DNA from: Liolophura sinensis
Taxonomy: Eukaryota; Mollusca; Polyplacophora; Chitonida; Chitonidae
DNA: 40,761 bases
Direction of reading: 5' to 3'
Assembly: GCF_032854445.1 (NCBI RefSeq)
Contig: NW_027018329.1
Coordinates: 1-40,761, forward strand
In this document: piece by piece, positions 23,924-36,435 of the stretch
How the letters are laid out: the number at the start of each line of letters is the position of its first letter
How positions within the stretch are numbered: position 1 is the first letter of the stretch
Program-made: the position numbers and the translations under genes
The notes under the pieces: generated by a model
Databases searched by the model: none
What the model saw: only the letters and a program-made list of their open reading frames with translations
Told to the model about the DNA's origin: nothing

Positions 23924-24335
23924 ACATAACTTATAATGAAAAGTTGAATATAGTAATGACCAGTCGCGATTGTACATAGTTAATGTAGCCGATTTCAATT
24001 GGCAAAAAGACCAGGCAAAGTCCAAAAGTGGAAAAACTGTTCCAATGCTGCTGGTAAGAGGCTAATCCGACGTATTTTTTGACGAGAAATCGAATGCTGC
24101 AAACCGCGTTGCTCTCCGACCAATACTTTTGGCTGTAGCCACAAATGAATAATCATTGATGTCAAGATCACGTGCCCAGCAACGGCCCTTACTCCATGGA
24201 AACCAAGGAAATTTGCAATTTTTCAACAGCTGGAGATGCCTGGCCCAATTGCGCATCTTTTGGCACCTTATTGATGTGGGTCAGTGTTCAATTGCTTGGC
24301 CCAAAGATTTGACGTCGTCTGGGCTACCGAAGGGC
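23924..24335. repeat. Short monomer M45 (412 bp), 137-bp internal deletion
   Basis: The junction is at 24294/24295 and is base-for-base the same as in M31 and M38. It closes copy 2 of the seven-monomer unit. No short monomer occurs to the right of this point. Confidence 0.93.
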
Positions 24336-24886
24336 ACATAACTTATAATGAAAAGTTGAATATAGTAATGACCAGTCGCGATTGTACATAGTTAATGTAG
24401 CCGATTTCAATTAGACAAAATACCAGGCAAAAATCCAAAAGTGGAAAAACTGTTCCAGTGCTGATGGTAAGAGGCTAATCCGACGTATTTTTTGACGAGA
24501 AATCGAATGGTGCAAACCACGTTCCTCTCCGACCAATACTTGTGGCTGTAGCCACAAATGAATATTCATTGATGTCAAGATCACGTGCCCAGCAACGGCT
24601 CTTACTCCATGGAAACCAAGGAAATTTGCAACTTTTCAACAGCTGGAGATGCCTGACCCAATTGCGCATCTTTTGGCACCTTATTGATGTGGGTCAGTGT
24701 TCAATTGTACTTTTTACAGCGGACTGTATCAAGTACCTTGTGTTTTTTTTTATATACAAATGGTGTGGTTTTTCTACATGTAGATAAAGACATTGAGTTT
24801 GTCTTCGACTTAGAAGTAAGACATTTGCTGGGTGAGTTAAATGGGCTTGGCCCAAAGATTTGACGTCGTCTGGGCTACCGAAGGGC
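24336..24886. repeat. Chimeric junction monomer M46 between the 7-mer and 8-mer domains
   Basis: The head (AGACAAAATACC, GTGCTGATGG, CCACGTTC, TACTTGTGG, GAATATTCATT, GCAACTTTTC, GCCTGACCC) is that of M32 and M39, the first position of the seven-monomer unit. The tail switches to CATTTGCTGGG and CTGGGCTACC, where M32 and M39 have CAACTGCTGGG and a changed CTACC context. The switch lies between about 24740 and 24822. After M46 the order of monomers is that of the eight-monomer unit. A single exchange inside this monomer explains the domain change. Confidence 0.85.
24540..24557. other. Perfect 8-bp-arm dyad in M46
   Basis: Perfect form inherited with the M32/M39-type head of this chimeric monomer, again followed by the AATGAATATTCATT palindrome. 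Confidence 0.75.
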
Positions 24887-26535
24887 ACATAACTTATAAT
24901 GAAAAGTTGAATATAGTAATGACCAGTCGCGATTGTACATAGTTAATGTAGCCGATTTCAATTAGAAAAAATACCAGGCAAAAATCCAAAAGTGGAAAAA
25001 CTGTTCCAATGCTGCTGGTAAGAGGCTAATCCGACGTATTTTTTGACGAGAAATCGAATGGTGCAAACCGCGTTGCTCTCCGACCAATACTTTTGGCTGT
25101 AGCCACAAATGAATAATCATTGATGTCAAGATCACGTGCCCAGCAACGGCTCTTACTCCATGGAAACCAAGGAAATTTGCAATTTTTCAACAGCTGGAGA
25201 TGCCTGGCCCAATTGCGCATCTTTTGGCACCTTATTGATGTGGGTCAGTGTTCAATTGTACTTTTTACAGCGGACTGTATCAAGTACCTTGTGTTTTTTT
25301 TATATACAAATGGTGTGGTTTTTCTACATGTAGATAAAGACATTGAGTTTGTCTTCGACTTAGAAGTAAGACAACTGCTGGGTGAGTTAAATGGGCTTTG
25401 CCCAAAGATTTGACGTCGTCTGGGCTACCGAAGGGCACATAACTTATAATGAAAAGTTGAATATAGTAATGACCAGTCGCGATTGTACATAGTTAATGTA
25501 GCCGATTTCAATTAGAAAAAATACCAGGCAAAAATCCAAAAGTGGAAAAACTGTTCCAATGCTGCTGGTAAGAGGCTAATCCGACGTATTTTTTGACGAG
25601 AAATCGAATGGTGCAAACCGCGTTGCTCTCCGACCAATACTTTTGGCTGTAGCCACAAATGAATAATCATTGATGTCAAGATCACGTGCCCAGCAACGGC
25701 TCTTACTCCATGGAAACCAAGGAAATTTGCAATTTTTCAACAGCTGGAGATGCCTGGCCCAATTGCGCATCTTTTGGCACCTTATTGATGTGGGTCAGTG
25801 TTCAATTGTACTTTTTACAGCGGACTGTATCAAGTACCTTGTGTTTTTTTTATATACAAATGGTGTGGTTTTTCTACATGTAGATAAATACATTGAGTTT
25901 GTCTTCGACTTAGAAGTAACACAACTACTGGATGAGTTAAATGGGCTTGGCCCAAAGATTTGACGTCGTCTGGGCTACCGAAGGGCACATAACTTATAAT
26001 GAAAAGTTGAATATAGTAATGACCAGTCGCGATTGTACATAGTTAATGTAGCCGATTTCAATTGGCAAAAAGACCAGGCAAAGTCCAAAAGTGGAAAAAC
26101 TGTTCCAATGCTGCTGGTAAGAGGCTAATCCGACGTATTTTTTGACGAGAAATCGAATGGTGCCAACCGCGTTGCTCTCCGACCAATACTTTTGGCTGTA
26201 GCCACAAATGAATAATCATTGATGTCAAGATCACGTGCCCAGCAACTGCTCTTACTCCATGGAAACCAAGGAAATTTGCAATTTTTCAACAGCTGGAGAT
26301 GCCTGGCCCAATTGCGCATCTTTTGGCACCTTATTGATGTGGGTCAGTGTTAAATTGTACTTTTTACAGCAGACTTTATCAAGTACCTTGTGTTTTTTTT
26401 ATATACAAATGGTGTGGTTTTTCTACATGTAGATAAAGACATTGAGTTTGTCTTCGACTTAGAAGTAAGACATTTGCTGGGTGAGTTAAATGGGCTTGGC
26501 CCAAAGATTTGACGTCGTCTGGGCTACCGAAGGGC

Positions 26536-29285
26536 ACATAACTTATAATGAAAAGTTGAATATAGTAATGACCAGTCGCGATTGTACATAGTTAATGTAG
26601 CCGATTTCAATTAGAAAAAATACCAGGGAAAAATCCAAAAGTGGAAAAACTGTTCCAATGCTGCTGGTAAGAGACTAATCCGACGTATTTTTTGACGAGA
26701 AATCGAATGGTTCAAACCACGTTGCTCTCCGACCAATACTTTTGGCTGTAGCCACAAATGAATAATCATTGATGTCAAGATCACGTGCCCAGCAACGGCT
26801 CTTACTCCATGGAAACCAAGGAAATTTGCAATTTTTCAACAGCTGGAGATGCCTGGCCCAATTGCGCATCTTTTGGCACCTTATTGATGTGGGTCAGTGT
26901 TCAATTGTACTTTTTACAGCGGACTGTATCAAGTACCTTGTGTTTTTTTTATATACAAATGGTGTGGTTTTTCTACATGTAGATAAAGACATTGAGTTTG
27001 TCTTCGACTTAGAAGTAAGACAACTGCTGGGTGGGTTAAATGGGCTTTGCCCAAAGATTTGACGTCGTCTGGGCTACCGAAGGGCACATAACTTATAATG
27101 AAAAGTTGAATATAGTAATGACCAGTCGCGATTGTACATAGTTAATGTAGCCGATTTCAATTCGCAAAAAGACCAGGCAAAAATCCAAAAGTAGAAAAAC
27201 TGTTCCAATGCTGCTGGTAATAGGCTAATCCGACGTATTTTTTGACGAGAAATCGAATGGTGCAAACCGCGTTGCTCTCCGACCAATACTTTTGGCTGTA
27301 GCCACAAATGTATAATCATTGATGTCAAGATCACGTGCCCAGCAACGGCTCTTACTCCATGGAAACCAAGGAAATTTGCAATTTTTCAACAGCTGGAGAT
27401 GCCTGGCCCAATTGCGCATCTTTTGGCACCTTATTGATGTGGGTCAGTGTTCAATTGTACTTTTTACAGCGGACTGTATCAAGTACCTTGTGTTTTTTTT
27501 TATATACAAATGGTGTGGTTTTTCTACATGTAGATAAAGACATTGAGTTTGTCTTCGACTTAGAAGTAAGACATTTGCTGGGTGAGTTAAATGGGCTTGG
27601 CCCAAAGATTTGACGTCGTCTGGGCTACCGAAGGGCACATAACTTATAATGAAAAGTTGAATATAGTAATGACCAGTCGCGATTGTACATAGTTAATGTA
27701 GCCGATTTCAATTCGCAAAAAGACCAGGCAAAAATCTAAAGGTGGAAAAACTGTTCCAATGCTGCTGGTAAGAGGCTAATCCGACGTATTTTTTGACGAG
27801 AAATCGAATGGTGCAAACCGCGTTGCTCTCCGACCAATACTTTTGGCTGTAGCCACAAATGAATAATCATTGATGTCAAGATCACGTGCCCAGCAACGGC
27901 TCTTACTCCATGGAAACCAAGGAAATTTGCAATTTTTCAACAGCTGGAGATGCCTGGCCCAATTGCGCATCTTTTGGCACCTTATTGATGTGGGTCAGTG
28001 TTCAATTGTACTTTTTACAGCGGACTGTATCAAGTACCTTGTGTTTTTTTATATACAAATGGTGTGGTTTTTCTACATGTAGATAAAGACATTGAGTTTG
28101 TCTTCGACTTAGAAGTAAGACATTTGCTGGGTGAGTTAAATGGGCTTGGCCCAAAGATTTGACGTCGTCTGGGCTACCGAAGGGCACATAACTTATAATG
28201 AAAAGTTGAATATAGTAATGACCAGTCGCGATTGTACATAGTTAATGTAGCCGAATTCAGTTAGCAAAAAGACCAGGCAAAAATCCAAAAGTAGAAAAAC
28301 TGTTCCAATGCTGCTGGTAAGAGGCTAATCCGACGTATTTTTTAACGAGAAATCGAATGGTGCAAACCGCGTTGCTCTCCGACCAATACTTTTGGCTGTA
28401 GCCACAAATGAATAATCATTGATGTCAAGATCACGTGCCCAGCAACGGCTCTTACTCCATGGAAACCAAGGAAATTTGCAATTTTTCAACAGCTGGAGAT
28501 GCCTGGCCCAATTGCGCATCTTTTGGCACCTTATTGATGTGGGTCAGTGTTCAATTGTACTTTTTACAGCGGACTGTATCAAGTACCTTGTGTTTTCTTT
28601 ATATACAAATGGTGTGGTTTTTCTACATGTAGATAAAGACATTGAGTTTGTCTTCGACTTAGAAGTAAGACAACTGCTGGGTGAGTTAAATGGGCTTGGC
28701 CCAAAGATTTGACGTCGTCTGGTCTACCGAAGGGCACATAACTTATAATGAAAAGTTGAATATAGTAATGACCAGTCGCGATTGTACATAGTTAATGTAG
28801 CCGATTTCAATTCGCAAAAAGACCAGGCAAAAATCCAAAAGTAGAAAAACTGTTCCAATGCTGCTGGTAAGAGGCTAATTCGACGTGTTTTTTGACGAGA
28901 AATCGAATGGTGCAAACCGCGTTGCTCTCCGACCAATACTTTTGGCTGTAGCCACAAATGAATAATCATTGATGTCAAGATCACGTGCCCAGCAACGGCT
29001 CTTACTCCATGGAAACCAAGGAAATTTGCAATTTTTCAACAGCTGGAGATGCCTGGCCCAATTGCGCATCTTTTGGCACCTTATTGATGTGGGTCAGTGT
29101 TCAATTGTACTTTTTACAGCGGACTGTATCAAGTACCTTGTGTTTTTTTTATATACAAATGGTGTGGTTTTTCTACATGTAGATAAAGACATTGAGTTTG
29201 TCTTCGACTTAGAAGTAAGACATTTGCTGGGTGAGTTAAATGGGCTTGGCCCAAAGATTTGACGTCGTCTGGGCTACCGAAGGGC
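26536..29285. repeat. Five-monomer segment nested in 8-mer copy A (M50-M54), 2,750 bp
   Basis: This is the part of the eight-monomer unit that corresponds to the later five-monomer expansion: order GGGTGGGTTAAA, GGTAATAGGC, AATCTAAAGGTGG, GAATTC class, GACGTGTTTTTTG. It is listed separately so that the nesting can be followed. Confidence 0.85.
28186..28735. repeat. GAATTC-class monomer M53
   Basis: GAATTC lies at 28253-28258. The linked marks AGTAGAAAAAC, TTTTTTAACGAG, ACAACTGCTGGG and TCTGGTCTACC are all present, together with TGTTTTCTTTATATAC, an interrupted T-run shared only with M61 and M66. Confidence 0.9.
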
Positions 29286-30934
29286 ACATAACTTATAATG
29301 AAAAGTTGAATATAGTAATGACCAGTCGCGATTGTACATAGTTAATGTAGCCGATTTCAATTAGAAAAAATACCAGGCAAAAATCCAAAAGTGGAAAAAC
29401 TGTTCCAATGCTGCTGGTAAGAGGCTAATCCGACGTATTTTTTGACGAGAAATCGAATGGTGCAAACCGCGTTGCTCTCCGACCAATACTTTTGGCTGTA
29501 GCCACAAATGAATAATCATTGATGTCAAGATCACGTGCCCAGCAACGGCTCTTACTCCATGGAAACCAAGGAAATTTGCAATTTTTCAACAGCTGGAGAT
29601 GCCTGGCCCAATTGCGCATCTTTTGGCACCTTATTGATGTGGGTCAGTGTTCAATTGTACTTTTTACAGCGGACTGTATCAAGTACCTTGTGTTTTTTTT
29701 ATATACAAATGGTGTGGTTTTTCTACATGTAGATAAAGACATTGAGTTTGTCTTCGACTTAGAAGTAAGACAACTGCTGGGTGAGTTAAATGGGCTTTGC
29801 CCAAAGATTTGACGTCGTCTGGGCTACCGAAGGGCACATAACTTATAATGAAAAGTTGAATATAGTAATGACCAGTCGCGATTGTACATAGTTAATGTAG
29901 CCGATTTCAATTAGAAAAAATACCAGGCAAAAATCCAAAAGTGGAAAAACTGTTCCAATGCTGCTGGTAAGAGGCTAATCCGACGTATTTTTTGACGAGA
30001 AATCGAATGGTGCAAACCGCGTTGCTCTCCGACCAATACTTTTGGCTGTAGCCACAAATGAATAATCATTGATGTCAAGATCACGTGCCCAGCAACGGCT
30101 CTTACTCCATGGAAACCAAGGAAATTTGCAATTTTTCAACAGCTGGAGATGCCTGGCCCAATTGCGCATCTTTTGGCACCTTATTGATGTGGGTCAGTGT
30201 TCAATTGTACTTTTTACAGCGGACTGTATCAAGTACCTTGTGTTTTTTTTATATACAAATGGTGTGGTTTTTCTACATGTAGATAAATACATTGAGTTTG
30301 TCTTCGACTTAGAAGTAACACAACTACTGGATGAGTTAAATGGGCTTGGCCCAAAGATTTGACGTCGTCTGGGCTACCGAAGGGCACATAACTTATAATG
30401 AAAAGTTGAATATAGTAATGACCAGTCGCGATTGTACATAGTTAATGTAGCCGATTTCAATTGGCAAAAAGACCAGGCAAAGTCCAAAAGTGGAAAAACT
30501 GTTCCAATGCTGCTGGTAAGAGGCTAATCCGACGTATTTTTTGACGAGAAATCGAATGGTGCCAACCGCGTTGCTCTCCGACCAATACTTTTGGCTGTAG
30601 CCACAAATGAATAATCATTGATGTCAAGATCACGTGCCCAGCAACTGCTCTTACTCCATGGAAACCAAGGAAATTTGCAATTTTTCAACAGCTGGAGATG
30701 CCTGGCCCAATTGCGCATCTTTTGGCACCTTATTGATGTGGGTCAGTGTTAAATTGTACTTTTTACAGCAGACTTTATCAAGTACCTTGTGTTTTTTTTA
30801 TATACAAATGGTGTGGTTTTTCTACATGTAGATAAAGACATTGAGTTTGTCTTCGACTTAGAAGTAAGACATTTGCTGGGTGAGTTAAATGGGCTTGGCC
30901 CAAAGATTTGACGTCGTCTGGGCTACCGAAGGGC

Positions 30935-33684
30935 ACATAACTTATAATGAAAAGTTGAATATAGTAATGACCAGTCGCGATTGTACATAGTTAATGTAGC
31001 CGATTTCAATTAGAAAAAATACCAGGGAAAAATCCAAAAGTGGAAAAACTGTTCCAATGCTGCTGGTAAGAGACTAATCCGACGTATTTTTTGACGAGAA
31101 ATCGAATGGTGCAAACCACGTTGCTCTCCGACCAATACTTTTGGCTGTAGCCACAAATGAATAATCATTGATGTCAAGATCACGTGCCCAGCAACGGCTC
31201 TTACTCCATGGAAACCAAGGAAATTTGCAATTTTTCAACAGCTGGAGATGCCTGGCCCAATTGCGCATCTTTTGGCACCTTATTGATGTGGGTCAGTGTT
31301 CAATTGTACTTTTTACAGCGGACTGTATCAAGTACCTTGTGTTTTTTTTATATACAAATGGTGTGGTTTTTCTACATGTAGATAAAGACATTGAGTTTGT
31401 CTTCGACTTAGAAGTAAGACAACTGCTGGGTGGGTTAAATGGGCTTTGCCCAAAGATTTGACGTCGTCTGGGCTACCGAAGGGCACATAACTTATAATGA
31501 AAAGTTGAATATAGTAATGACCAGTCGCGATTGTACATAGTTAATGTAGCCGATTTCAATTCGCAAAAAGACCAGGCAAAAATCCAAAAGTAGAAAAACT
31601 GTTCCAATGCTGCTGGTAATAGGCTAATCCGACGTATTTTTTGACGAGAAATCGAATGGTGCAAACCGCGTTGCTCTCCGACCAATACTTTTGGCTGTAG
31701 CCACAAATGTATAATCATTGATGTCAAGATCACGTGCCCAGCAACGGCTCTTACTCCATGGAAACCAAGGAAATTTGCAATTTTTCAACAGCTGGAGATG
31801 CCTGGCCCAATTGCGCATCTTTTGGCACCTTATTGATGTGGGTCAGTGTTCAATTGTACTTTTTACAGCGGACTGTATCAAGTACCTTGTGTTTTTTTTT
31901 ATATACAAATGGTGTGGTTTTTCTACATGTAGATAAAGACATTGAGTTTGTCTTCGACTTAGAAGTAAGACATTTGCTGGGTGAGTTAAATGGGCTTGGC
32001 CCAAAGATTTGACGTCGTCTGGGCTACCGAAGGGCACATAACTTATAATGAAAAGTTGAATATAGTAATGACCAGTCGCGATTGTACATAGTTAATGTAG
32101 CCGATTTCAATTCGCAAAAAGACCAGGCAAAAATCTAAAGGTGGAAAAACTGTTCCAATGCTGCTGGTAAGAGGCTAATCCGACGTATTTTTTGACGAGA
32201 AATCGAATGGTGCAAACCGCGTTGCTCTCCGACCAATACTTTTGGCTGTAGCCACAAATGAATAATCATTGATGTCAAGATCACGTGCCCAGCAACGGCT
32301 CTTACTCCATGGAAACCAAGGAAATTTGCAATTTTTCAACAGCTGGAGATGCCTGGCCCAATTGCGCATCTTTTGGCACCTTATTGATGTGGGTCAGTGT
32401 TCAATTGTACTTTTTACAGCGGACTGTATCAAGTACCTTGTGTTTTTTTATATACAAATGGTGTGGTTTTTCTACATGTAGATAAAGACATTGAGTTTGT
32501 CTTCGACTTAGAAGTAAGACATTTGCTGGGTGAGTTAAATGGGCTTGGCCCAAAGATTTGACGTCGTCTGGGCTACCGAAGGGCACATAACTTATAATGA
32601 AAAGTTGAATATAGTAATGACCAGTCGCGATTGTACATAGTTAATGTAGCCGAATTCAGTTAGCAAAAAGACCAGGCAAAAATCCAAAAGTAGAAAAACT
32701 GTTCCAATGCTGCTGGTAAGAGGCTAATCCGACGTATTTTTTAACGAGAAATCGAATGGTGCAAACCGCGTTGCTCTCCGACCAATACTTTTGGCTGTAG
32801 CCACAAATGAATAATCATTGATGTCAAGATCACGTGCCCAGCAACGGCTCTTACTCCATGGAAACCAAGGAAATTTGCAATTTTTCAACAGCTGGAGATG
32901 CCTGGCCCAATTGCGCATCTTTTGGCACCTTATTGATGTGGGTCAGTGTTCAATTGTACTTTTTACAGCGGACTGTATCAAGTACCTTGTGTTTTCTTTA
33001 TATACAAATGGTGTGGTTTTTCTACATGTAGATAAAGACATTGAGTTTGTCTTCGACTTAGAAGTAAGACAACTGCTGGGTGAGTTAAATGGGCTTGGCC
33101 CAAAGATTTGACGTCGTCTGGTCTACCGAAGGGCACATAACTTATAATGAAAAGTTGAATATAGTAATGACCAGTCGCGATTGTACATAGTTAATGTAGC
33201 CGATTTCAATTCGCAAAAAGACCAGGCAAAAATCCAAAAGTAGAAAAACTGTTCCAATGCTGCTGGTAAGAGGCTAATTCGACGTGTTTTTTGACGAGAA
33301 ATCGAATGGTGCAAACCGCGTTGCTCTCCGACCAATACTTTTGGCTGTAGCCACAAATGAATAATCATTGATGTCAAGATCACGTGCCCAGCAACGGCTC
33401 TTACTCCATGGAAACCAAGGAAATTTGCAATTTTTCAACAGCTGGAGATGCCTGGCCCAATTGCGCATCTTTTGGCACCTTATTGATGTGGGTCAGTGTT
33501 CAATTGTACTTTTTACAGCGGACTGTATCAAGTACCTTGTGTTTTTTTTATATACAAATGGTGTGGTTTTTCTACATGTAGATAAAGACATTGAGTTTGT
33601 CTTCGACTTAGAAGTAAGACATTTGCTGGGTGAGTTAAATGGGCTTGGCCCAAAGATTTGACGTCGTCTGGGCTACCGAAGGGC
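30935..33684. repeat. Five-monomer segment nested in 8-mer copy B (M58-M62), 2,750 bp
   Basis: This segment is immediately followed by the first free-standing five-monomer copy, so it is the likely template of the expansion. Positions 2-5 (M59-M62) correspond to M64-M67. Position 1 (M58) shares its tail GGGTGGGTTAAA and GGGCTTTGCCC with M63, but its head differs. Confidence 0.85.
32585..33134. repeat. GAATTC-class monomer M61
   Basis: GAATTC lies at 32652-32657. I saw no difference from M53, exactly 4,399 bp upstream. Confidence 0.9.
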
Positions 33685-36435
33685 ACATAACTTATAATGA
33701 AAAGTTGAATATAGTAATGACCAGTCGCGATTGTACATAGTTAATGTAGCCGATTTCAATTAGACAAAATACCAGGCAAAAATCCAAAAGTGGAAAAACT
33801 GTTCCAATGCTGCTGGTAATAGGCTAATCCGACGTATTTTTTGACGAGAAATCGAATGGTGCAAACCGCGTTGCTCTCCGACCAATACTTTTGGCTGTAG
33901 CCACAAATGAATAATCATTGATGTCAAGATCACGTGCCCAGCAACGGGTCTTACTCCATGGAAACCAAGGAAATTTGCAATTTTTCAACAGCTGGAGATG
34001 CCTGGCCCAATTGCGCATCTTTTGGCACCTTATTGATGTGGGTCAGTGTTCAATTGTACTTTTTACAGCGGACTGTATCAAGTACCTTGTGTTTTTTTTA
34101 TATACAAATGGTGTGGTTTTTCTACATGTAGATAAAGACATTGAGTTTGTCTTCGACTTAGAAGTAAGACAACTGCTGGGTGGGTTAAATGGGCTTTGCC
34201 CAAAGATTTGACGTCGTCTGGGCTACCGAAGGGCACATAACTTATAATGAAAAGTTGAATATAGTAATGACCAGTCGCGATTGTACATAGTTAATGTAGC
34301 CGATTTCAATTCGCAAAAAGACCAGGCAAAAATCCAAAAGTAGAAAAACTGTTCCAATGCTGCTGGTAATAGGCTAATCCGACGTATTTTTTGACGAGAA
34401 ATCGAATGGTGCAAACCGCGTTGCTCTCCGACCAATACTTTTGGCTGTAGCCACAAATGAATAATCATTGATGTCAAGATCACGTGCCCAGCAACGGCTC
34501 TTACTCCATGGAAACCAAGGAAATTTGCAATTTTTCAACAGCTGGAGATGCCTGGCCCAATTGCGCATCTTTTGGCACCTTATTGATGTGGGTCAGTGTT
34601 CAATTGTACTTTTTACAGCGGACTGTATCAAGTACCTTGTGTTTTTTTTTATATACAAATGGTGTGGTTTTCTACATGTAGATAAAGACATTGAGTTTGT
34701 CTTCGACTTAGAAGTAAGACATTTGCTGGGTGAGTTTAAATGGGCTTGGCCCAAAGATTTGACGTCGTCTGGGCTACCGAAGGGCACATAACTTATAATG
34801 AAAAGTTGAATATAGTAATGACCAGTCGCGATTGTACATAGTTAATGTAGCCGATTTCAATTCGCAAAAAGACAGGCAAAAATCTAAAGGTGGAAAAACT
34901 GTTCCAATGCTGCTGGTAAGGAGGCTAATCCGACGTATTTTTTGACGAGAAATCGAATGGTGCAAACCGCGTTGCTCTCCGACCAATACTTTTTGGCTGT
35001 AGCCACAAATGAATAATCATTGATGTCAAGATCACGTGCCCAGCAACGGCTCTTACTCATGGAAACCAAGGAAATTTGCAATTTTTCAACAGCTGGAGAT
35101 GCCTGGCCCCAATTGCGCATCTTTTGGCACCTTATTGATGTGGGTCAGTGTTCAATTGTACTTTTTACAGCGGACTGTATCAAGTACCTTGTGTTTTTTT
35201 TATATACAAATGGTGTGGTTTTTCTACATGTAGATAAAGACATTGAGTTTGTCTTCGACTTAGAAGTAAGACATTTGCTGGGTGAGTTAAATGGGCTTGG
35301 CCCAAAGATTTGACGTCGTCTGGGCTACCGAAGGGCACATAACTTATAATGAAAAGTTGAATATAGTAATGACCAGTCGCGATTGTACATAGTTAATGTA
35401 GCCGAATTCAGTTAGCAAAAAGACCAGGCAAAAATCCAAAAGTAGAGAAAAACTGTTCCAATGCTGCTGGTAAGAGGCTAATCCGACGTATTTTTTAACG
35501 AGAATCGAATGGTGCAAACCGCGTTGCTCTCCGACCAATACTTTTGGCTGTAGCCACAAATGAATAATCATTGATGTCAAGATCACGTGCCCAGCAACGG
35601 CTCTTACTCCATGGAAACCAAGGAATTTGCAATTTTTCAACAGCTGGAGATGCCTGGCCCAATTGCGCATCTTTTGGCACCTTATTGATGTGGGTCAGTG
35701 TTCAATTGTACTTTTTACAGCGGACTGTATCAAGTACCTTGTGTTTTCTTTATATACAAATGGTGTGGTTTTTCTACATGTAGATAAAGACATTGAGTTT
35801 GTCTTCGACTTAGAAGTAAGACAACTGCTGGGTGAGTTAAATGGCTTGGCCCAAAGATTTGACGTCGTCTGGTCTACCGAAGGGCACATAACTTATAATG
35901 AAAAGTTGAATATAGTAATGACCAGTCGCGATTGTACATAGTTAATGTAGCCGATTTCAATTCGCAAAAGACCAGGCAAAAATCCAAAAGTAGAAAAACT
36001 GTTCCAATGCTGCTGGTAAGAGGCTAATTCGACGTGTTTTTTGACGAGAAATCGAATGGTGCAAACCGCGTTGCTCTCCGACCAATACTTTTGGCTGTAG
36101 CCACAAATGAATAATCCATTGATGTCAAGATCACGTGCCCAGCAACGGCTCTTACTCCATGGAAACCAAGGAAATTTGCAATTTTTCAACAGCTGGAGAT
36201 GCCTGGCCCAATTGCGCATCTTTTGGCACCCTTATTGATGTGGGTCAGTGTTCAATTGTACTTTTTACAGCGGACTGTATCAAGTACCTTGTGTTTTTTT
36301 TATATACAAATGGTGTGGTTTTTCTACATGTAGATAAAGACATTGAGTTTGTCTTCGACTTAGAAGTAAGACATTTGCTGGGTGAGTTAAATGGGCTTGC
36401 CCAAAGATTTGACGTCGTCTGGGCTACCGAAGGGC
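33685..36435. repeat. Five-monomer higher-order repeat, first free copy (M63-M67), 2,751 bp
   Basis: Monomers start at 33685, 34235, 34786, 35337 and 35886. Order: M63 AGACAAAATACC, GGTAATAGGC, CAACGGGTC and GGGTGGGTTAAA; M64 AGTAGAAAAAC and GGTAATAGGC; M65 AATCTAAAGGTGG; M66 GAATTC class; M67 GGCTAATTCGACGTG. M63 replaces the M58 head with a new one. M64 lacks the AAATGTATAATC change of M51 and M59. From about 34668 onward private one-base indels become frequent. Confidence 0.9.
35337..35885. repeat. GAATTC-class monomer M66
   Basis: GAATTC lies at 35404-35409. The class marks, including TGTTTTCTTTATATAC, are present. Private indels include AGTAGAGAAAAAC, AGGAATTTGC and AAATGGCTTGG. Confidence 0.88.

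Larger units (their letters stand above)
20624..24335. repeat. Seven-monomer higher-order repeat, copy 2 (M39-M45), 3,712 bp
   Basis: Monomers start at 20624, 21175, 21725, 22274, 22824, 23374 and 23924. All position marks of copy 1 recur in order. Differences I noticed: TCTAGTCTACC in M39 where M32 has TCTGGTCTACC; ACAAATGAATATTC against ACAAAGGAATATTC; ACTGCTCC in M40 against ACTGTTCC; TTAGCAAAAAG in M42 against TTCGCAAAAAG; CAACTGGGG in M44 against CAGCTGGGG; and the patch at 23293-23512. Confidence 0.93.
24887..29285. repeat. Eight-monomer higher-order repeat, copy A (M47-M54), 4,399 bp
   Basis: Monomers start at 24887, 25437, 25987, 26536, 27086, 27637, 28186 and 28736, with lengths 550, 550, 549, 550, 551, 549, 550 and 550. 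Marks: M47 GGGCTTTGCCC; M48 AGATAAATACATTG and ACACAACTACTGGATG; M49 GGTGCCAACC, CAACTGCTC and CAGACTTTATCAAG; M50 ATACCAGGGAAA and GGGTGGGTTAAA; M51 GGTAATAGGC and AAATGTATAATC; M52 AATCTAAAGGTGG; M53 the GAATTC class; M54 GGCTAATTCGACGTG. The only difference from copy B that I noticed is GGTTCAAACC near 26711 against GGTGCAAACC. Confidence 0.94.
29286..33684. repeat. Eight-monomer higher-order repeat, copy B (M55-M62), 4,399 bp
   Basis: Monomers start at 29286, 29836, 30386, 30935, 31485, 32036, 32585 and 33135; the lengths match copy A one for one. Every position mark recurs. Near-complete identity over 4.4 kb means either a very recent duplication, strong homogenisation, or duplication of the same DNA during assembly; the sequence alone cannot separate these. 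Confidence 0.94.
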
